Part shown: one piece after another, positions 33,482 through 42,479 of the stretch
Layout of the letters: each line of letters opens with the position of its first letter
Numbering within the stretch: the stretch's first letter is position 1
NCBI GenBank assembly: GCA_964451925.1
Contig: CAYVKA010000012.1
Location: 1 to 64,000, forward strand
Direction: 5' to 3'
DNA length: 64,000 nt
Source of the DNA: Nevskia sp964451925
GTDB lineage: Bacteria; Pseudomonadota; Gammaproteobacteria; Nevskiales; Nevskiaceae
Notes under the pieces: model-generated
Told to the model about the DNA's origin: nothing
The model's input: the letters and a program-made list of their open reading frames with translations, nothing else
The model's database searches: none
Translations under genes and position numbers: made by a program

Positions 33482-34281
33482 AATGGTGTGCCGTCGCATT
33501 GCTGCTGGCCGGCTCCGCCGCCGCTGCCGAGCTGCCCGAGAACGGGCCGGAAGACCCCCGCATCCGCACCTTGGTCTACGACCCCGACCAGGTCGTGGTG
33601 ATCAAGGGGCATTTCGGCTACCAGCAGATGATCCAGCTCGGCGAGGGCGAGCAGATCGAGTCGCTCAGCCTCGGCGACTCGATCTCCTGGCAGGTGGTGC
33701 CGAACAAGGCCAAGAACCTGCTGTTCATCAAGCCGGTCGAGCACAAGGCGCATACCAACCTGGCCGTCACCACCAACCGGCACAGCTACGCCTTCGACCT
33801 GATCGCAACCGACATGCTGGCGGACATCCCGGCGCTCAACTACGTCGTGCGCTTCCGCTATCCCCAGGACGAGGACGCCAAGCTGCAGGCCCAGCTTGCC
33901 GCAGCCGCGCACGACAGGCAGCAGGAAGTAGTGCCGGACAAGAAGGTCGACCCGTCCGCCTGGAACCTCGACTACACGTTCCAGGGCAACCTGGCGCTGG
34001 CGCCGCTGCACGTCTTCGACGACGGGACATTCACCTACTTCCAGTTCCGCGACAAGCAGGACGTGCCGGCGATCTTCCAGGTCACGGACGGCAAGAACGA
34101 ATCCCTCCTCAACTACCACCTGTCCGGCAAATACGTCGTGGTCGAGCGCACGGCGCGCCAGTACACCCTGCGCAGCCGCGAGGGCGTGGTCTGCGTCTAC
34201 AACGAGGCGGCCTTCAGGGCCGCGGCGGCACCCGCCGCGCAGAGCCCGGCACCTGATCAGCCGCCGGCAACGGGGCGCTGA
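33478..34281 (+). CDS. trbG: TrbG/VirB9
   Basis: 267 aa. Signal peptide 1-17 (SAAAA). Beta-rich N- and C-terminal domains carry the VirB9 marks (PDQVVVIKGHFGYQQMIQL; YTFQGN; PAIFQV). It is part of the outer-membrane core complex. The ATG overlaps the trbF stop. Confidence 0.9.
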   Translation: MKWCAVALLLAGSAAAAELPENGPEDPRIRTLVYDPDQVVVIKGHFGYQQMIQLGEGEQIESLSLGDSISWQVVPNKAKNLLFIKPVEHKAHTNLAVTTNRHSYAFDLIATDMLADIPALNYVVRFRYPQDEDAKLQAQLAAAAHDRQQEVVPDKKVDPSAWNLDYTFQGNLALAPLHVFDDGTFTYFQFRDKQDVPAIFQVTDGKNESLLNYHLSGKYVVVERTARQYTLRSREGVVCVYNEAAFRAAAAPAAQSPAPDQPPATGR

Positions 34282-34284
34282 CTC

Positions 34285-35430
34285 GTGGCCGGGCCGCAGG
34301 AGGAGCCGGAGGGCGAGCCGAGGCGCAGCCACGGCGTCAGCCCGGTGGTGGAGCGCCGGCCGCGCAGCGCGCTGAGCTTGGTCGCCGGTGCGGTGGTGAT
34401 TCTGCTGGTGGTGGGCTTTCTGTTTGCGAGCGGGGCGAAGAACAGTAAGCCCAAGCCGGCCCCGAAGGCGCCGGCCATCGCCAGTTCGCCGGGGCTGCCG
34501 CCGGCAGCGCCGGCTTCGCCGCCCCTTCCGCCGCTGTCCCCGGAGGAAGCGGCGGCAGGATTCCCGCCACCGCCCGTGCCGGGACAGGGCGCTAAGGGCG
34601 AGGCCGCCGAGTCCGCTCACCAGAAGGAAGACGCCCGGGTGCGCTCGCCGATGCTGATCTACGATGCGTCCGACCACGAGGAGGCGCCGCCAGCAGTGAA
34701 GCAAAATGCGCCGGACCCGCTGGCCGCGCTGCTGGCGAACCAGCTTCGAGGCGCCAATGCACCGAAAGCCCAAGAGCCGGCCGACCGCGCCAGCCCGGCC
34801 GAAGGCTACGCCGAGCGGACGCAGGCGTTCGCCAAGGCCGCGTCCGAGCGCGGGCCCGAGGCGGCGACGGCTCATCGCATCTCTATGGGCGACCGCATCG
34901 CCGAGGGCAAGATGCTGGCCGCGACCCTCGAAACTGCCATCGACTCCGACCTGCCGGGCCGGCTCCGGGCCATCGTAACTACGGACGTGTGGAGCGAGGA
35001 CGGCAGCCGCCACTTGATCCGCAAGGGCTCGCGGCTCATCGGAGACTACCGCTCGGGCCTGGTCCGCGGCCAGACGCGGGTGTTCGTGATCTGGACGCGG
35101 CTGCTGCAGCCCGACGGCACCGACGTCGCCATCGGCTCGCCCGGCGCCGACGACCTGGGGCGCGCCGGCCTGACCGGCAGCATCGATCGCCACTTCGTCG
35201 AGCGCTTCGGCGCCGCCTTCCTGCTGTCCCTGATCGGCTCGGCAACCACCGCCAGCCAGGGCGGCAACACCTTCGTCGTCAACACCAGCCAGGGCTTCGG
35301 CCAGGTGGCGCAGGATTCCCTGCAGGACAGCATCAACATCCCGCCGACCATCTACGTCGACCAGGGTGCGCCGGTGCAGGTATTCGTCGCGCGAGACCTT
35401 CTATTCCGACAAGACGAGGCGAGCCGGTGA
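34285..35430 (+). CDS. trbI: TrbI/VirB10
   Basis: 381 aa, GTG start. One N-terminal membrane helix (about 33-52), a long Pro/Ala-rich periplasmic linker, then the conserved TrbI domain (GSRLIGDYRSG, VIWTRLL, PGADDLGRAGLTG, FVARDLLF). It spans from inner membrane to outer-membrane core and transmits ATPase energy. Confidence 0.9.
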   Translation: MAGPQEEPEGEPRRSHGVSPVVERRPRSALSLVAGAVVILLVVGFLFASGAKNSKPKPAPKAPAIASSPGLPPAAPASPPLPPLSPEEAAAGFPPPPVPGQGAKGEAAESAHQKEDARVRSPMLIYDASDHEEAPPAVKQNAPDPLAALLANQLRGANAPKAQEPADRASPAEGYAERTQAFAKAASERGPEAATAHRISMGDRIAEGKMLAATLETAIDSDLPGRLRAIVTTDVWSEDGSRHLIRKGSRLIGDYRSGLVRGQTRVFVIWTRLLQPDGTDVAIGSPGADDLGRAGLTGSIDRHFVERFGAAFLLSLIGSATTASQGGNTFVVNTSQGFGQVAQDSLQDSINIPPTIYVDQGAPVQVFVARDLLFRQDEASR

Positions 35431-36440
35431 GCGTGGTCACGCTGCACGGCGGCGGCGTGGCGCTGCGGACCTTCCTGGGTCCACTGGCGGCGCTGCTGGC
35501 ACGGCCCGAGATCAACGAGGTCTCGATCAACCGGCCGGGAGAGGTGTTCGTGGACGACGCCGGCAGCATGCAGCGGCTTGCCATCCCCGAGCTGACCTGC
35601 GAGCACCTGCAGCGGCTGGCCGGCCTGATCGCGTACGAGACGCACCAGGTGGTCAACGAGGAGCGGCCGCTGCTGTCGGCCTGGCTGCCGACCGGGCAGC
35701 GCGTACAGGTGGTGATGCCGCCGGCGTGCGAGGCCGGGACGGTGGTGATGTCGTTCCGGCGCCAAGCGGAGCGGCAGTACACGCTGGAGGACTACGAGGC
35801 GGCGGGGATGTTCGCGGACGTGGCGATCGTGCAGGACGATGCGCTGAGTCCGGAGGACCTTCAACTCAAAGACCTGCTGGCGCGCCGCCGGCTGCGGGAG
35901 TTCCTGCGGCAGACGGTGCGCTGCCGCCGCAACATCGTCGTATCTGGGTCGACCAACAGCGGCAAGACCACCTTCCTCAACACCTTGCTGCGCGAGATCC
36001 CCCAGGACGAGCGCCTGCTGACCATCGAAGACGTGCGCGAGCTGCGCAGCGCCGTCCCCAACACTGCGCACCTGCTCGCCAGCAAGGGTGGGCAGGGCGT
36101 CGCCAAGGTCACGATCCAGGACCTGCTTGAAGCCTGCCTACGGCTGCGGCCGGACCGCATCATCCTCGGCGAGCTGCGCGGCGCGGAGGCATCCAGCTTC
36201 CTCCATGCCGTCAACAGCGGCCACCCCGGCTCCCTGACCAGCGTGCACGCCGACTCGCCGGCGCTCGCCTTCGAGCGCCTGGCCTTGATGGTCATGCAGG
36301 GCCTTGAATCCCTCAGCCGCGAACAGATCATCAGCTACTTGAAAGGCGTGATCGACGTCGTGGTTCAAGTACGGCGCCACGGCGGCCGGCGCCTGGTGTC
36401 CGCCGTCTACTACAAGCACGCTAATCCCTCGCCGATGTAG
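35427..36440 (+). CDS. trbB: TrbB/VirB11 traffic ATPase
   Basis: 337 aa from a GTG overlapping the trbI stop. Walker A GSTNSGKT lies at 174-181, the Asp box near 200 (LLTIEDVREL), Walker B IILGELRG near 250 and the His box SGHPGSLTSVHA near 270. VirB11 ATPases form cytoplasmic hexamers that switch between pilus building and DNA transfer. It lies at the end of this operon, whereas in IncP plasmids trbB comes first. Confidence 0.95.
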   Translation: MSVVTLHGGGVALRTFLGPLAALLARPEINEVSINRPGEVFVDDAGSMQRLAIPELTCEHLQRLAGLIAYETHQVVNEERPLLSAWLPTGQRVQVVMPPACEAGTVVMSFRRQAERQYTLEDYEAAGMFADVAIVQDDALSPEDLQLKDLLARRRLREFLRQTVRCRRNIVVSGSTNSGKTTFLNTLLREIPQDERLLTIEDVRELRSAVPNTAHLLASKGGQGVAKVTIQDLLEACLRLRPDRIILGELRGAEASSFLHAVNSGHPGSLTSVHADSPALAFERLALMVMQGLESLSREQIISYLKGVIDVVVQVRRHGGRRLVSAVYYKHANPSPM

Positions 36441-36452
36441 ATGGTTTTGCTT

Positions 36453-36644
36453 ATGGCTGATTTCGGTTATCCACGTTCCGACGAAAGCACGGCGCTGGCC
36501 AATGCGCTGCTGCATTTCCTGCACGACCGCATCGAAGAGGGCAAGGCGGAGCTGCTGAAGATCCGCAGCGAGGTACTGGACAGGGTCTATGCCGCTGGCC
36601 TACGCCTAGGCATCGAGGCTCATACCTTGCTCAAGCAACGCTGA
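36453..36644 (+). CDS. Small acidic helical protein
   Basis: 63 aa; an in-frame ATG at 36441 directly after the trbB stop is also possible. The sequence (LLHFLHDRIEEGKAELLKIR) is almost fully helical. It has no known family. It is probably the last gene of the trb operon. Confidence 0.5.
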   Translation: MADFGYPRSDESTALANALLHFLHDRIEEGKAELLKIRSEVLDRVYAAGLRLGIEAHTLLKQR

Positions 36645-36706
36645 GCTGCGCCGCTTGTGGATGGTCCGCGCCGCCGCCGACGGGCGGCGGCGCGTTGGGG
36701 CCTCGA

Positions 36707-37066
36707 TCAGCTGATGTGCTTGCTGACGTGCTTGGTCATCTCGAACATGTTGACCACCGACTTGCCGCCGAAGATCTTCTTCAGCTTCTCGTCGGCGTTG
36801 ATCAGGCGCTTGTTCACCTTGTCCTGCAGGTCCAGCTTCTTGATGTAGTCCCACAGCTTCTTGGTGATCTGGCCGCGGGGCAGGGGCTTGTTGCCGACGA
36901 TCTCGGCCAGCAGCGCACTCGGGGTCACCGCTTTCAGTAGCGCAGGGCTCGCCTTGCGCTTGGCTTTCTTCGGCGCTGCCTTCTTGGCGGCAAGCTTCTT
37001 GGCAACGGGCTTTTTCTTCGCGGCAGCTTTCTTTGCTACCGGCTTCTTCTTCACGGCTTTCGCCAT
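36707..37066 (-). CDS. SWIB/MDM2-domain protein with histone-like tail
   Basis: 119 aa, with AAGGAG before the ATG at 37066. Residues 1-45 are Lys/Ala/Pro repeats like histone H1 or HctB tails (KKKPVAKKAAAKK). Residues about 48-115 form a SWIB domain (RGQITKKLWDYIKKLDLQDK, INADEKLKKIFGG, VNMFEMTKHVSKHI). Such proteins occur in many proteobacteria and mobile elements and probably compact or mark DNA. Here it may cover the ICE DNA during transfer. Confidence 0.9.
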   Translation of the reverse strand: MAKAVKKKPVAKKAAAKKKPVAKKLAAKKAAPKKAKRKASPALLKAVTPSALLAEIVGNKPLPRGQITKKLWDYIKKLDLQDKVNKRLINADEKLKKIFGGKSVVNMFEMTKHVSKHIS

Positions 37067-37202
37067 TACGTACTCTCCTTGTAAGTTGGGCCCATTCGGG
37101 CCCAACCATCGTAACGCAAGCGGGTTCCAGCACAAGTATCGACTTGCCTCGGCTATGCCTGCACCGCGACAATAGCCTTGGTGTAGCGATCAAAACGAGA
37201 AC

Positions 37203-37658
37203 ATGCCAAATCTCAGCACGATTCTGAAGAGCGAAATTACCCGTTTGGCGAAGAGGGCGGTACGTCAGGAAATCGATCCGGTACGATCCTCATCGAGTAC
37301 GCAGCGAAAGCAGCTCGCCGAACTGAAAAGGCAAGTGCAGGAGCTTCGGCGCGAACTCGCCGCCGTGAAGAAATCCGCGACCAAGCAGCGCCCCGCCGCC
37401 TCGGAGCCGCAGGACGAAGCCAAACACCGTTTCACTGCGAAAGGGCTCAAGTCCCTGCGCAGCCGCCTGGAGTTGAGCGCCGAGGACTTCGGGCTGCTGA
37501 TCGGCGTGAGCGGCAAGACGATCTACATGTGGGAACAAGAGAACAGCGAACCCCGGAAAGCGTATATCCCGAAGATCGCGGAGCTACGGACGATCGGCAA
37601 GCGACAGGTCAGAGCGAAGCTGGACGAGCTCAAAGGAAGCGAAGCCGCCAGCGCTTGA
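37203..37658 (+). CDS. XRE-like DNA-binding protein with coiled coil
   Basis: 151 aa. A coiled coil (about 35-58, KQLAELKRQVQELRRELAAV) precedes a helix-turn-helix (about 78-125, LKSLRSRLELSAEDFGLLIG, SGKTIYMWEQ). The fold suggests a dimeric regulator. It is divergent from the SWIB gene across 135 bp and convergent with the ParB-like gene. A role in control of transfer or partition genes is inferred from position. Confidence 0.75.
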   Translation: MPNLSTILKSEITRLAKRAVRQEIDPVRSSSSTQRKQLAELKRQVQELRRELAAVKKSATKQRPAASEPQDEAKHRFTAKGLKSLRSRLELSAEDFGLLIGVSGKTIYMWEQENSEPRKAYIPKIAELRTIGKRQVRAKLDELKGSEAASA

Positions 37659-37685
37659 GCCAATGCGTACGGGGGACGCCGGGCA

Positions 37686-37717
37686 AAGAAAATCCCCCGG
37701 CGCAAAGCGCCGGGGGA
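37686..37717 (-). terminator. Terminator of the ParB-like gene
   Basis: TCCCCCGGCGC (37693-37703) and its complement (37707-37717) with a 3-nt loop. On the minus strand the stem is followed by ATTTTCTTT. It lies 14 bp after the ParB-like stop. Confidence 0.75.
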
Positions 37718-37730
37718 CAGAGGTACAGCC

Positions 37731-39593
37731 CTAAGCCGCTTGACGCAGCATCGCCGGCAGCCAACCCTTGCCGGCCGCCAGCCGTTCCGCCGTCTCCGCC
37801 AGCTCGCCCTTCTTCATCACGTCGAGCTGGTGCGTATCCTTCGGCGCGAAGGTCTTGACCGCTTCCAGGATGCGCGCCTTCGGGATCAGGCCGAAGTAGC
37901 CGGCGGCGGTCGGCGTCCACCACTGCGCCATGTCCAGCTTCACCGCCGCCGACAGCTCGTTGGCCTCGGTAGCCGCCTCGCGCGGGCTCACCGCATCCAG
38001 GCACAGGGCGGCGCACAGCGCCAGCAGCGACAGCAGGTCCGCCGGCTCCATGCCCTGCAGCACCCCGAACAACTCCGACGCATCGGCCGGCAGCCTGCCG
38101 ACCCACCCCTCGCGGGCCTCGCTCAGCACCTTCATCGCCGGGGACTCCGGGATTTCAGAGGCGAAGTCCTCCAGCCGCTCCCGCAACGTGCAGTCGACGC
38201 GCAGCGGCGAACCGTGGAAGCGCTGCCTGTACAGCACCCTGACCGCCAGTGCATGCACCACCGCCACCAGGGCCACGTCCGGCTGACGCGACAGCTCCGC
38301 CTGCAAGGCGACCGTGCGGTGCGCGCTGAGCCGCCGCGCCAGGGCCTCGGACACCGAAGCATTGGCCGGCCCCTTGGCCTTGCGGACCTTGCCCTCGGCC
38401 CCGGGGAGGGCCTTGGCGCGCCGCTCGTCCTCCGGCTTGACCAGCCCGCGATGGACCACGATCTCACCAGACGGGCCGAGCGTCACGACCGCACCGGCCA
38501 CGCCGCGCGCGTCCTCGCTGAACTGCGCCAGCGCCTGCCGCGCCGCGTTCAGTTCCTCGGCCACCTTCTCGCCGCGCTCGTATAGGGCGTTGGCCTCGTC
38601 CTGATCCACCGGCTCGTCCTCGGACTCCAGGGCCTGTTCCAGCTTCCCCAACTGCGCTTCCAGCCGGGCGATGCGCTTGGCCTCCTTCGCCGTGGGCTGC
38701 CGCGACTCCGGCTGCACCCGCTGGAAGTCGTACAGGTCGGAAGGCGTGGCGCGCGGCGCGACCTCGACCCAGGACCAGCCTTCCGTCCCGGCGGCCTCCG
38801 CCGTGGCCTTGAGCTTGTCCTGCGCCAGCCGTTCCAGCAGGGCGACGTCGCACAGGTAGACGCCCCGGCCCTCGTCCGCAAACAGGTCCCGGCGCACCAC
38901 GCCGCCCGCCGCCTCGTAGGCGTCCACGCCCAAGAACCGGGCCAGCAGGTCCTTCGCGGCGTCCACTTCGTCCTGCGTCAGCCGGCCCCGCAGGTTGCCC
39001 GGCTCCCGCTGCCACTCCGGGGCCTCGTAGAACGCGGCCTCCTGCGCGGCATGGTCGTCGGTGATCGACAGCGCCATCAACTGGTCCAGCGTGGCCTCGC
39101 CGGCGCGATAGCTCTCGATCAGGCGCGGCGAGACGTTGGCGAGGCGCAGGCGCCGCTGCACCACCAGCGGCGTGACGCCGAAATCCGCCGCCACGTCCTC
39201 GACGGAGCGGCCATCGTCCACCAGCGCCCGGAACGCCTCGAACTCGTCGGCCGGGTGCATGGCCTCGCGCTGCGTGTTCTCGGTCAGGCTGATCGTGCGG
39301 GCCGAGTCGTCTGGCACCAGCAGGCAGGCGACCTCGTGGGTCTTGCGCAGGCGCTTGTTCTTGACCAGCAGCTTGATCGCCGCCAGCCGGCGCTTGCCGG
39401 CCACCACGTCATACCAGCCGTTCTCGGCGGCGACCACGATCAGGTTTTGCAGAAGCCCGACGCGGGCGATGCTCTCGGCCAGGGAGGCGATCGACGTGCC
39501 CCCGGTCCTGCGCACGTTCTTGCGGCGGGAGGGCCGCAGCTTGTCCACCGGGATGAGCAGCAGTTCGGCTGCGGTTTTGCTCTTCATGTCCAT
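37731..39593 (-). CDS. Large ParB/RepB/Spo0J-like protein
   Basis: 620 aa from the ATG at 39593 (GGAG 8 nt upstream; ATG at 39587 also possible). The N-terminus has the ParB nuclease/CTPase-type domain (IPVDKLRPSRRKNVRRTG, VVAGKRRLAAIKLL, SLTENTQREAMHPADE) and an HTH (VEDVAADFGVTPLVVQRRLR). The remaining 400 residues are unlike partition ParB and are typical of long ICE/plasmid ParB proteins. No ParA gene is adjacent. It probably helps stabilise or process the extrachromosomal ICE. Confidence 0.85.
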   Translation of the reverse strand: MDMKSKTAAELLLIPVDKLRPSRRKNVRRTGGTSIASLAESIARVGLLQNLIVVAAENGWYDVVAGKRRLAAIKLLVKNKRLRKTHEVACLLVPDDSARTISLTENTQREAMHPADEFEAFRALVDDGRSVEDVAADFGVTPLVVQRRLRLANVSPRLIESYRAGEATLDQLMALSITDDHAAQEAAFYEAPEWQREPGNLRGRLTQDEVDAAKDLLARFLGVDAYEAAGGVVRRDLFADEGRGVYLCDVALLERLAQDKLKATAEAAGTEGWSWVEVAPRATPSDLYDFQRVQPESRQPTAKEAKRIARLEAQLGKLEQALESEDEPVDQDEANALYERGEKVAEELNAARQALAQFSEDARGVAGAVVTLGPSGEIVVHRGLVKPEDERRAKALPGAEGKVRKAKGPANASVSEALARRLSAHRTVALQAELSRQPDVALVAVVHALAVRVLYRQRFHGSPLRVDCTLRERLEDFASEIPESPAMKVLSEAREGWVGRLPADASELFGVLQGMEPADLLSLLALCAALCLDAVSPREAATEANELSAAVKLDMAQWWTPTAAGYFGLIPKARILEAVKTFAPKDTHQLDVMKKGELAETAERLAAGKGWLPAMLRQAA

Positions 39594-40034
39594 GAATGAA
39601 TCTCCAAAAGTGCAGCGAAAGTGGGAAATGCGGTACAGCGGGATTGGCGGGTGCTGTTCTCCTGTGTGGCGCGACTCGCGTCGCGGTCGCGCCGTCGGCC
39701 ACGACACCGCCCGCCGGGCCGGCCGAAGTCACAGCCCGCCCCGCAGGGGGCGCAGCCTCGTCGGCCGCGGCCTTCGCTCGGCGTGCAGCGCCGACGCGGA
39801 GACCAGCCGCGGCCGTCGAGCGGGACTTGAGTTCGGGCGGAACTGCGGGCTTGTGCCCATGCGGAGGCATGGGCGGTGCAGCTGCCCGAAGGCAGCGCCA
39901 CTACGGCCGCCGCAGGGCACCGGCGGCCGGGGCAGTGAGCGCAGCTCTCTGCCCACCAAACAGGCCTAGGTTGTAACCGCCGAAGGCGGTTTGAACCTGC
40001 GCTATCGAGGCCGAGCCCAGGCCGGAGCTTTCGG
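39594..40034. other. Gene-free stretch
   Basis: 440 bp of very GC-rich sequence between the ParB-like start and the recombinase stop. Open frames here are Ala/Arg/Pro-rich shadows without ribosome-binding sites. AACCGCC/GGCGGTT (about 39977) is a short hairpin. The promoter of the ParB-like gene must lie near the left edge. Confidence 0.6.
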
Positions 40035-41639
40035 CTACGATCGATTCGCGGGAATGTCCCAGGGGCGGCAGCGCTGCCGGACTTCTGGCCACCGCTTCTG
40101 GGCTTCAACGAGCATGGCTACGTCGGGGGCGGTGATTTTGAACGGCAGCAAGCGTGGGGCGCGGAAGGTCAGGGTCATGGGCAGTATCTTGAGCTTGCTT
40201 CTTGGGAGGACGTAGTAGTCGAGGAAATGCGAGTTGCCTCGCCCCATGCGGATGATGAGCAGCAGATCGCCGATCGTGTGTCCCTTGAACTCGCTATGCC
40301 ATAGCAGACGCCGCCCTTGCGACCAGTGGCTGCGCAGGATGTTGATGGAAAGGCTCCAGCTGCCGTCGACCTCGAGCAGTCGCCTGTATGGACTCCACAC
40401 GGCGGGTATCCCGATGTCGGCAAAGCGCGTCACCAGTTCCCGTGCAAGGCGCGACCGGCGTGCTGACAAGTCCTGGGAGTTTTCGAGGAACGTCCGGTGA
40501 TTGAGGCGGCAATAGCCGACGGCTTCATAAGCCGCCCGTAGCCCTCCGAAACGGTGGGAATAGCAGTTCGGAGCTGGCATACCCGGTTCGGCGCGGATCA
40601 GCGCAGCCGACAGCTCTCCCTTTTTCTGCAGCAGGTCCCACAAGCGGCGCTTCATCCAGCGCATGCCATAGCGCCGGCGGTTCCCCGCCGCGACCAGTTC
40701 CTGCACGCGGTCGAACAATTCGCGGGTCACCAGCCCGCGGAAAGCTCGCTCGTGCCGAATCCATTCTTCCTTGGGATTGCGGCGCTGCGGTGTCTTGAGC
40801 TTCTGCGAGTGCCGGTTGAAGACGTTGTCGCCAGCGTACTTCGGGGCGGTCAGAATCCCGTGCACGATCTTGCGGGTCCAGGCCGGCCATCCCGGAAGGC
40901 TGCTTGCCTTGAGCAGCGCGACGATCTCATCCTCTCGCTTGCGATCGAACGCGTACCAGTCGTAGATTTTCCAGACGACCTCGACCTCCTCGCTCGGTCC
41001 CGGAATCAGGATGACGCGATCCGACTGCAGCGCTTTGCGCACGCCCGGCCCGAGTATGCACTTAGGCTTGCCTTGCTGATCGATCAGCAGGCGTCTCAGG
41101 CCGAAGCCCGCCTGACCACCCAGCTTGTACCCGAGGGCGGCGACCTGGGCTTGGCCGCCCCAGACGCGGACGGAGAGGCTGCGGCTGTGCTCGCCTGCCA
41201 TGACGCGCTTCATGTTCTTCATCAGCACGCCCATCGGCGTATCGTCGAACAACTCCGCGCAATAGATCACCCTGACGCCGGCGCGCTTGCACATGAACTC
41301 GTAGTAAGCCGACTCGTCGATATCCTGGAAGCGACCCCAGCGGCTGATGTCATAGACGAGGATCGCTGAGAAGTCCACGTCCCCACTGATGACGTCGTTG
41401 AGCAATTTCTTGAGGCCCGGCCGGCCCTGCAGGGTCAGGCCGCTTCTGCCGTCGTCGACGTAGCTGCGCACCACAGTCATGTGATGCTGGACGGCGTACT
41501 TGCGGATGGCTTCGCTCTGGTACTCTACGGAGTAGCGCTGATAGTCAGTGGACTTGCGCACGTATTCCGCCACCGGACCAAGCTCGGCGCGGATTTTTGC
41601 GAGCTGGGCATTCGGCGAGCGGCGCTTGTTGGGGCTCAT
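40035..41639 (-). CDS. Large serine recombinase
   Basis: 534 aa. The resolvase domain starts at about 24 with catalytic Ser30 in YVRKSTDYQRYS, followed by ILVYDISRWGRF and AGEHSRSLS. A recombinase/zinc-ribbon-like middle (IHGILTAPKYAGDNVFNRHS) and an extended C-terminus follow. Such proteins integrate, excise or invert DNA. The element thus carries both tyrosine and serine recombinases, so this one may belong to a nested unit or have a separate switch function. Confidence 0.9.
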   Translation of the reverse strand: MSPNKRRSPNAQLAKIRAELGPVAEYVRKSTDYQRYSVEYQSEAIRKYAVQHHMTVVRSYVDDGRSGLTLQGRPGLKKLLNDVISGDVDFSAILVYDISRWGRFQDIDESAYYEFMCKRAGVRVIYCAELFDDTPMGVLMKNMKRVMAGEHSRSLSVRVWGGQAQVAALGYKLGGQAGFGLRRLLIDQQGKPKCILGPGVRKALQSDRVILIPGPSEEVEVVWKIYDWYAFDRKREDEIVALLKASSLPGWPAWTRKIVHGILTAPKYAGDNVFNRHSQKLKTPQRRNPKEEWIRHERAFRGLVTRELFDRVQELVAAGNRRRYGMRWMKRRLWDLLQKKGELSAALIRAEPGMPAPNCYSHRFGGLRAAYEAVGYCRLNHRTFLENSQDLSARRSRLARELVTRFADIGIPAVWSPYRRLLEVDGSWSLSINILRSHWSQGRRLLWHSEFKGHTIGDLLLIIRMGRGNSHFLDYYVLPRSKLKILPMTLTFRAPRLLPFKITAPDVAMLVEAQKRWPEVRQRCRPWDIPANRS

Positions 41640-41653
41640 GGCGTGAAGGGCAT

Positions 41654-41677
41654 AAAAATGCCCCCGTTGCCGGGGGC
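41654..41677 (-). terminator. Terminator between small gene and recombinase
   Basis: GCCCCCG (41660-41666), TTGC loop, CGGGGGC (41671-41677); on the minus strand it is followed by ATTTTTAT. It ends the transcript of the 78-aa gene, 19 bp past its stop. Confidence 0.75.
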
Positions 41678-41695
41678 GAAGGTGCAGCGGAGGAT

Positions 41696-41932
41696 TTACT
41701 GGCCGTTCTTGGCCTCGTCCCGGTCCTTGCGGCGCAGCTGGTAGGACTGGCCGGGAAGGAGGATGGCGCCGCTGCGAGTACGCAAGTTGATGCTGCCGTC
41801 GCCGTTCTCCCAGCCGACCGCGATCTCGGTCCAGAACGACTTCTCGTTCGGCCGCTCCTGGATGTGATACAGGCCGTGGGTCGGGGCGGCGCTGTCCTTC
41901 GGGGCTTCCTGCTTGGCGTTCTGCTTGGTCAT
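41696..41932 (-). CDS. Small hypothetical ICE protein
   Basis: 78 aa with AGAGGAAG before the ATG at 41932. The charged N-terminus is followed by a beta-rich part (SFWTEIAVGWENGDGSINLR). No family is recognised. Its own terminator lies downstream. The ATG overlaps a TGA of a long minus-strand frame (41929-42783) that may or may not be coding. Confidence 0.6.
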   Translation of the reverse strand: MTKQNAKQEAPKDSAAPTHGLYHIQERPNEKSFWTEIAVGWENGDGSINLRTRSGAILLPGQSYQLRRKDRDEAKNGQ

Positions 41933-42479
41933 GTCTGCTTCCTCTTCGGTGATGCGCGACGTGCGCGAACTTCCGTGTAAGGGCGGATAAAGCGCCGGCC
42001 GCCAGGCTGGAGCACCACCGTTCGTCGGACTCGTCCGTCGATACGGCGTGCAAAACCGCAGGCTTGGCCTGGCGGCCGGCGCGCCGCCCTTCCAGGATTC
42101 GCACTGGCCACGTCGTTCACCGGGGAGGGCATGACCAACCGCCGGAACTGAAGCCTCGAATCGACGTCCGAACACCGGCTTAGAACTGCATGCCGAATGG
42201 ACCACCGCTCGGCAGGGGATGCAGCCCCTGCCAACGGCATCCTCCAGAAGTACCAACTGGAACCGGCACGAGCAGGCAGCAGTAAAGCCAAGGCCAACCA
42301 GGCCCCGCAAGGGGCCAGCACGGTGCGTCCGGCAACTAGGTCTGCCAAAGCAGGAATGAGCCCTAGGCAGAGCAATACAGCTAAGGCGCAGGCAAACTCT
42401 TCGACTTCAGCGCAAGCGGACCGAACCGCTTGCGCCCGGCGGTCTTTTCCGCACCACGCGCAAAGGGCATCTTCGGCCC
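41933..42479. other. Divergent region with cryptic frame
   Basis: No certain gene. A minus-strand frame from 42783 to 41929 ends in a TGA that overlaps the next ATG, and its middle contains two hydrophobic stretches (about 42360-42300 and 42285-42220). It lacks a clear start and overlaps traG. On the plus strand about 42257-42290 reads NWNRHEQA, similar to the C-terminal end NWNRHGEP of the traG remnant near 49040. CGCAAGCGG/CCGCTTGCG (42411-42434) is a perfect 9-bp inverted repeat. Confidence 0.35.
41992..42082. repeat. 16-bp perfect inverted repeat
   Basis: GCGCCGGCCGCCAGGC (41992-42007) and its exact complement (42067-42082) flank 59 nt. It sits between the 78-aa gene and traG, which diverge. 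It may be a protein-binding or processing site such as a ParB target or a transfer-related locus. Confidence 0.7.
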
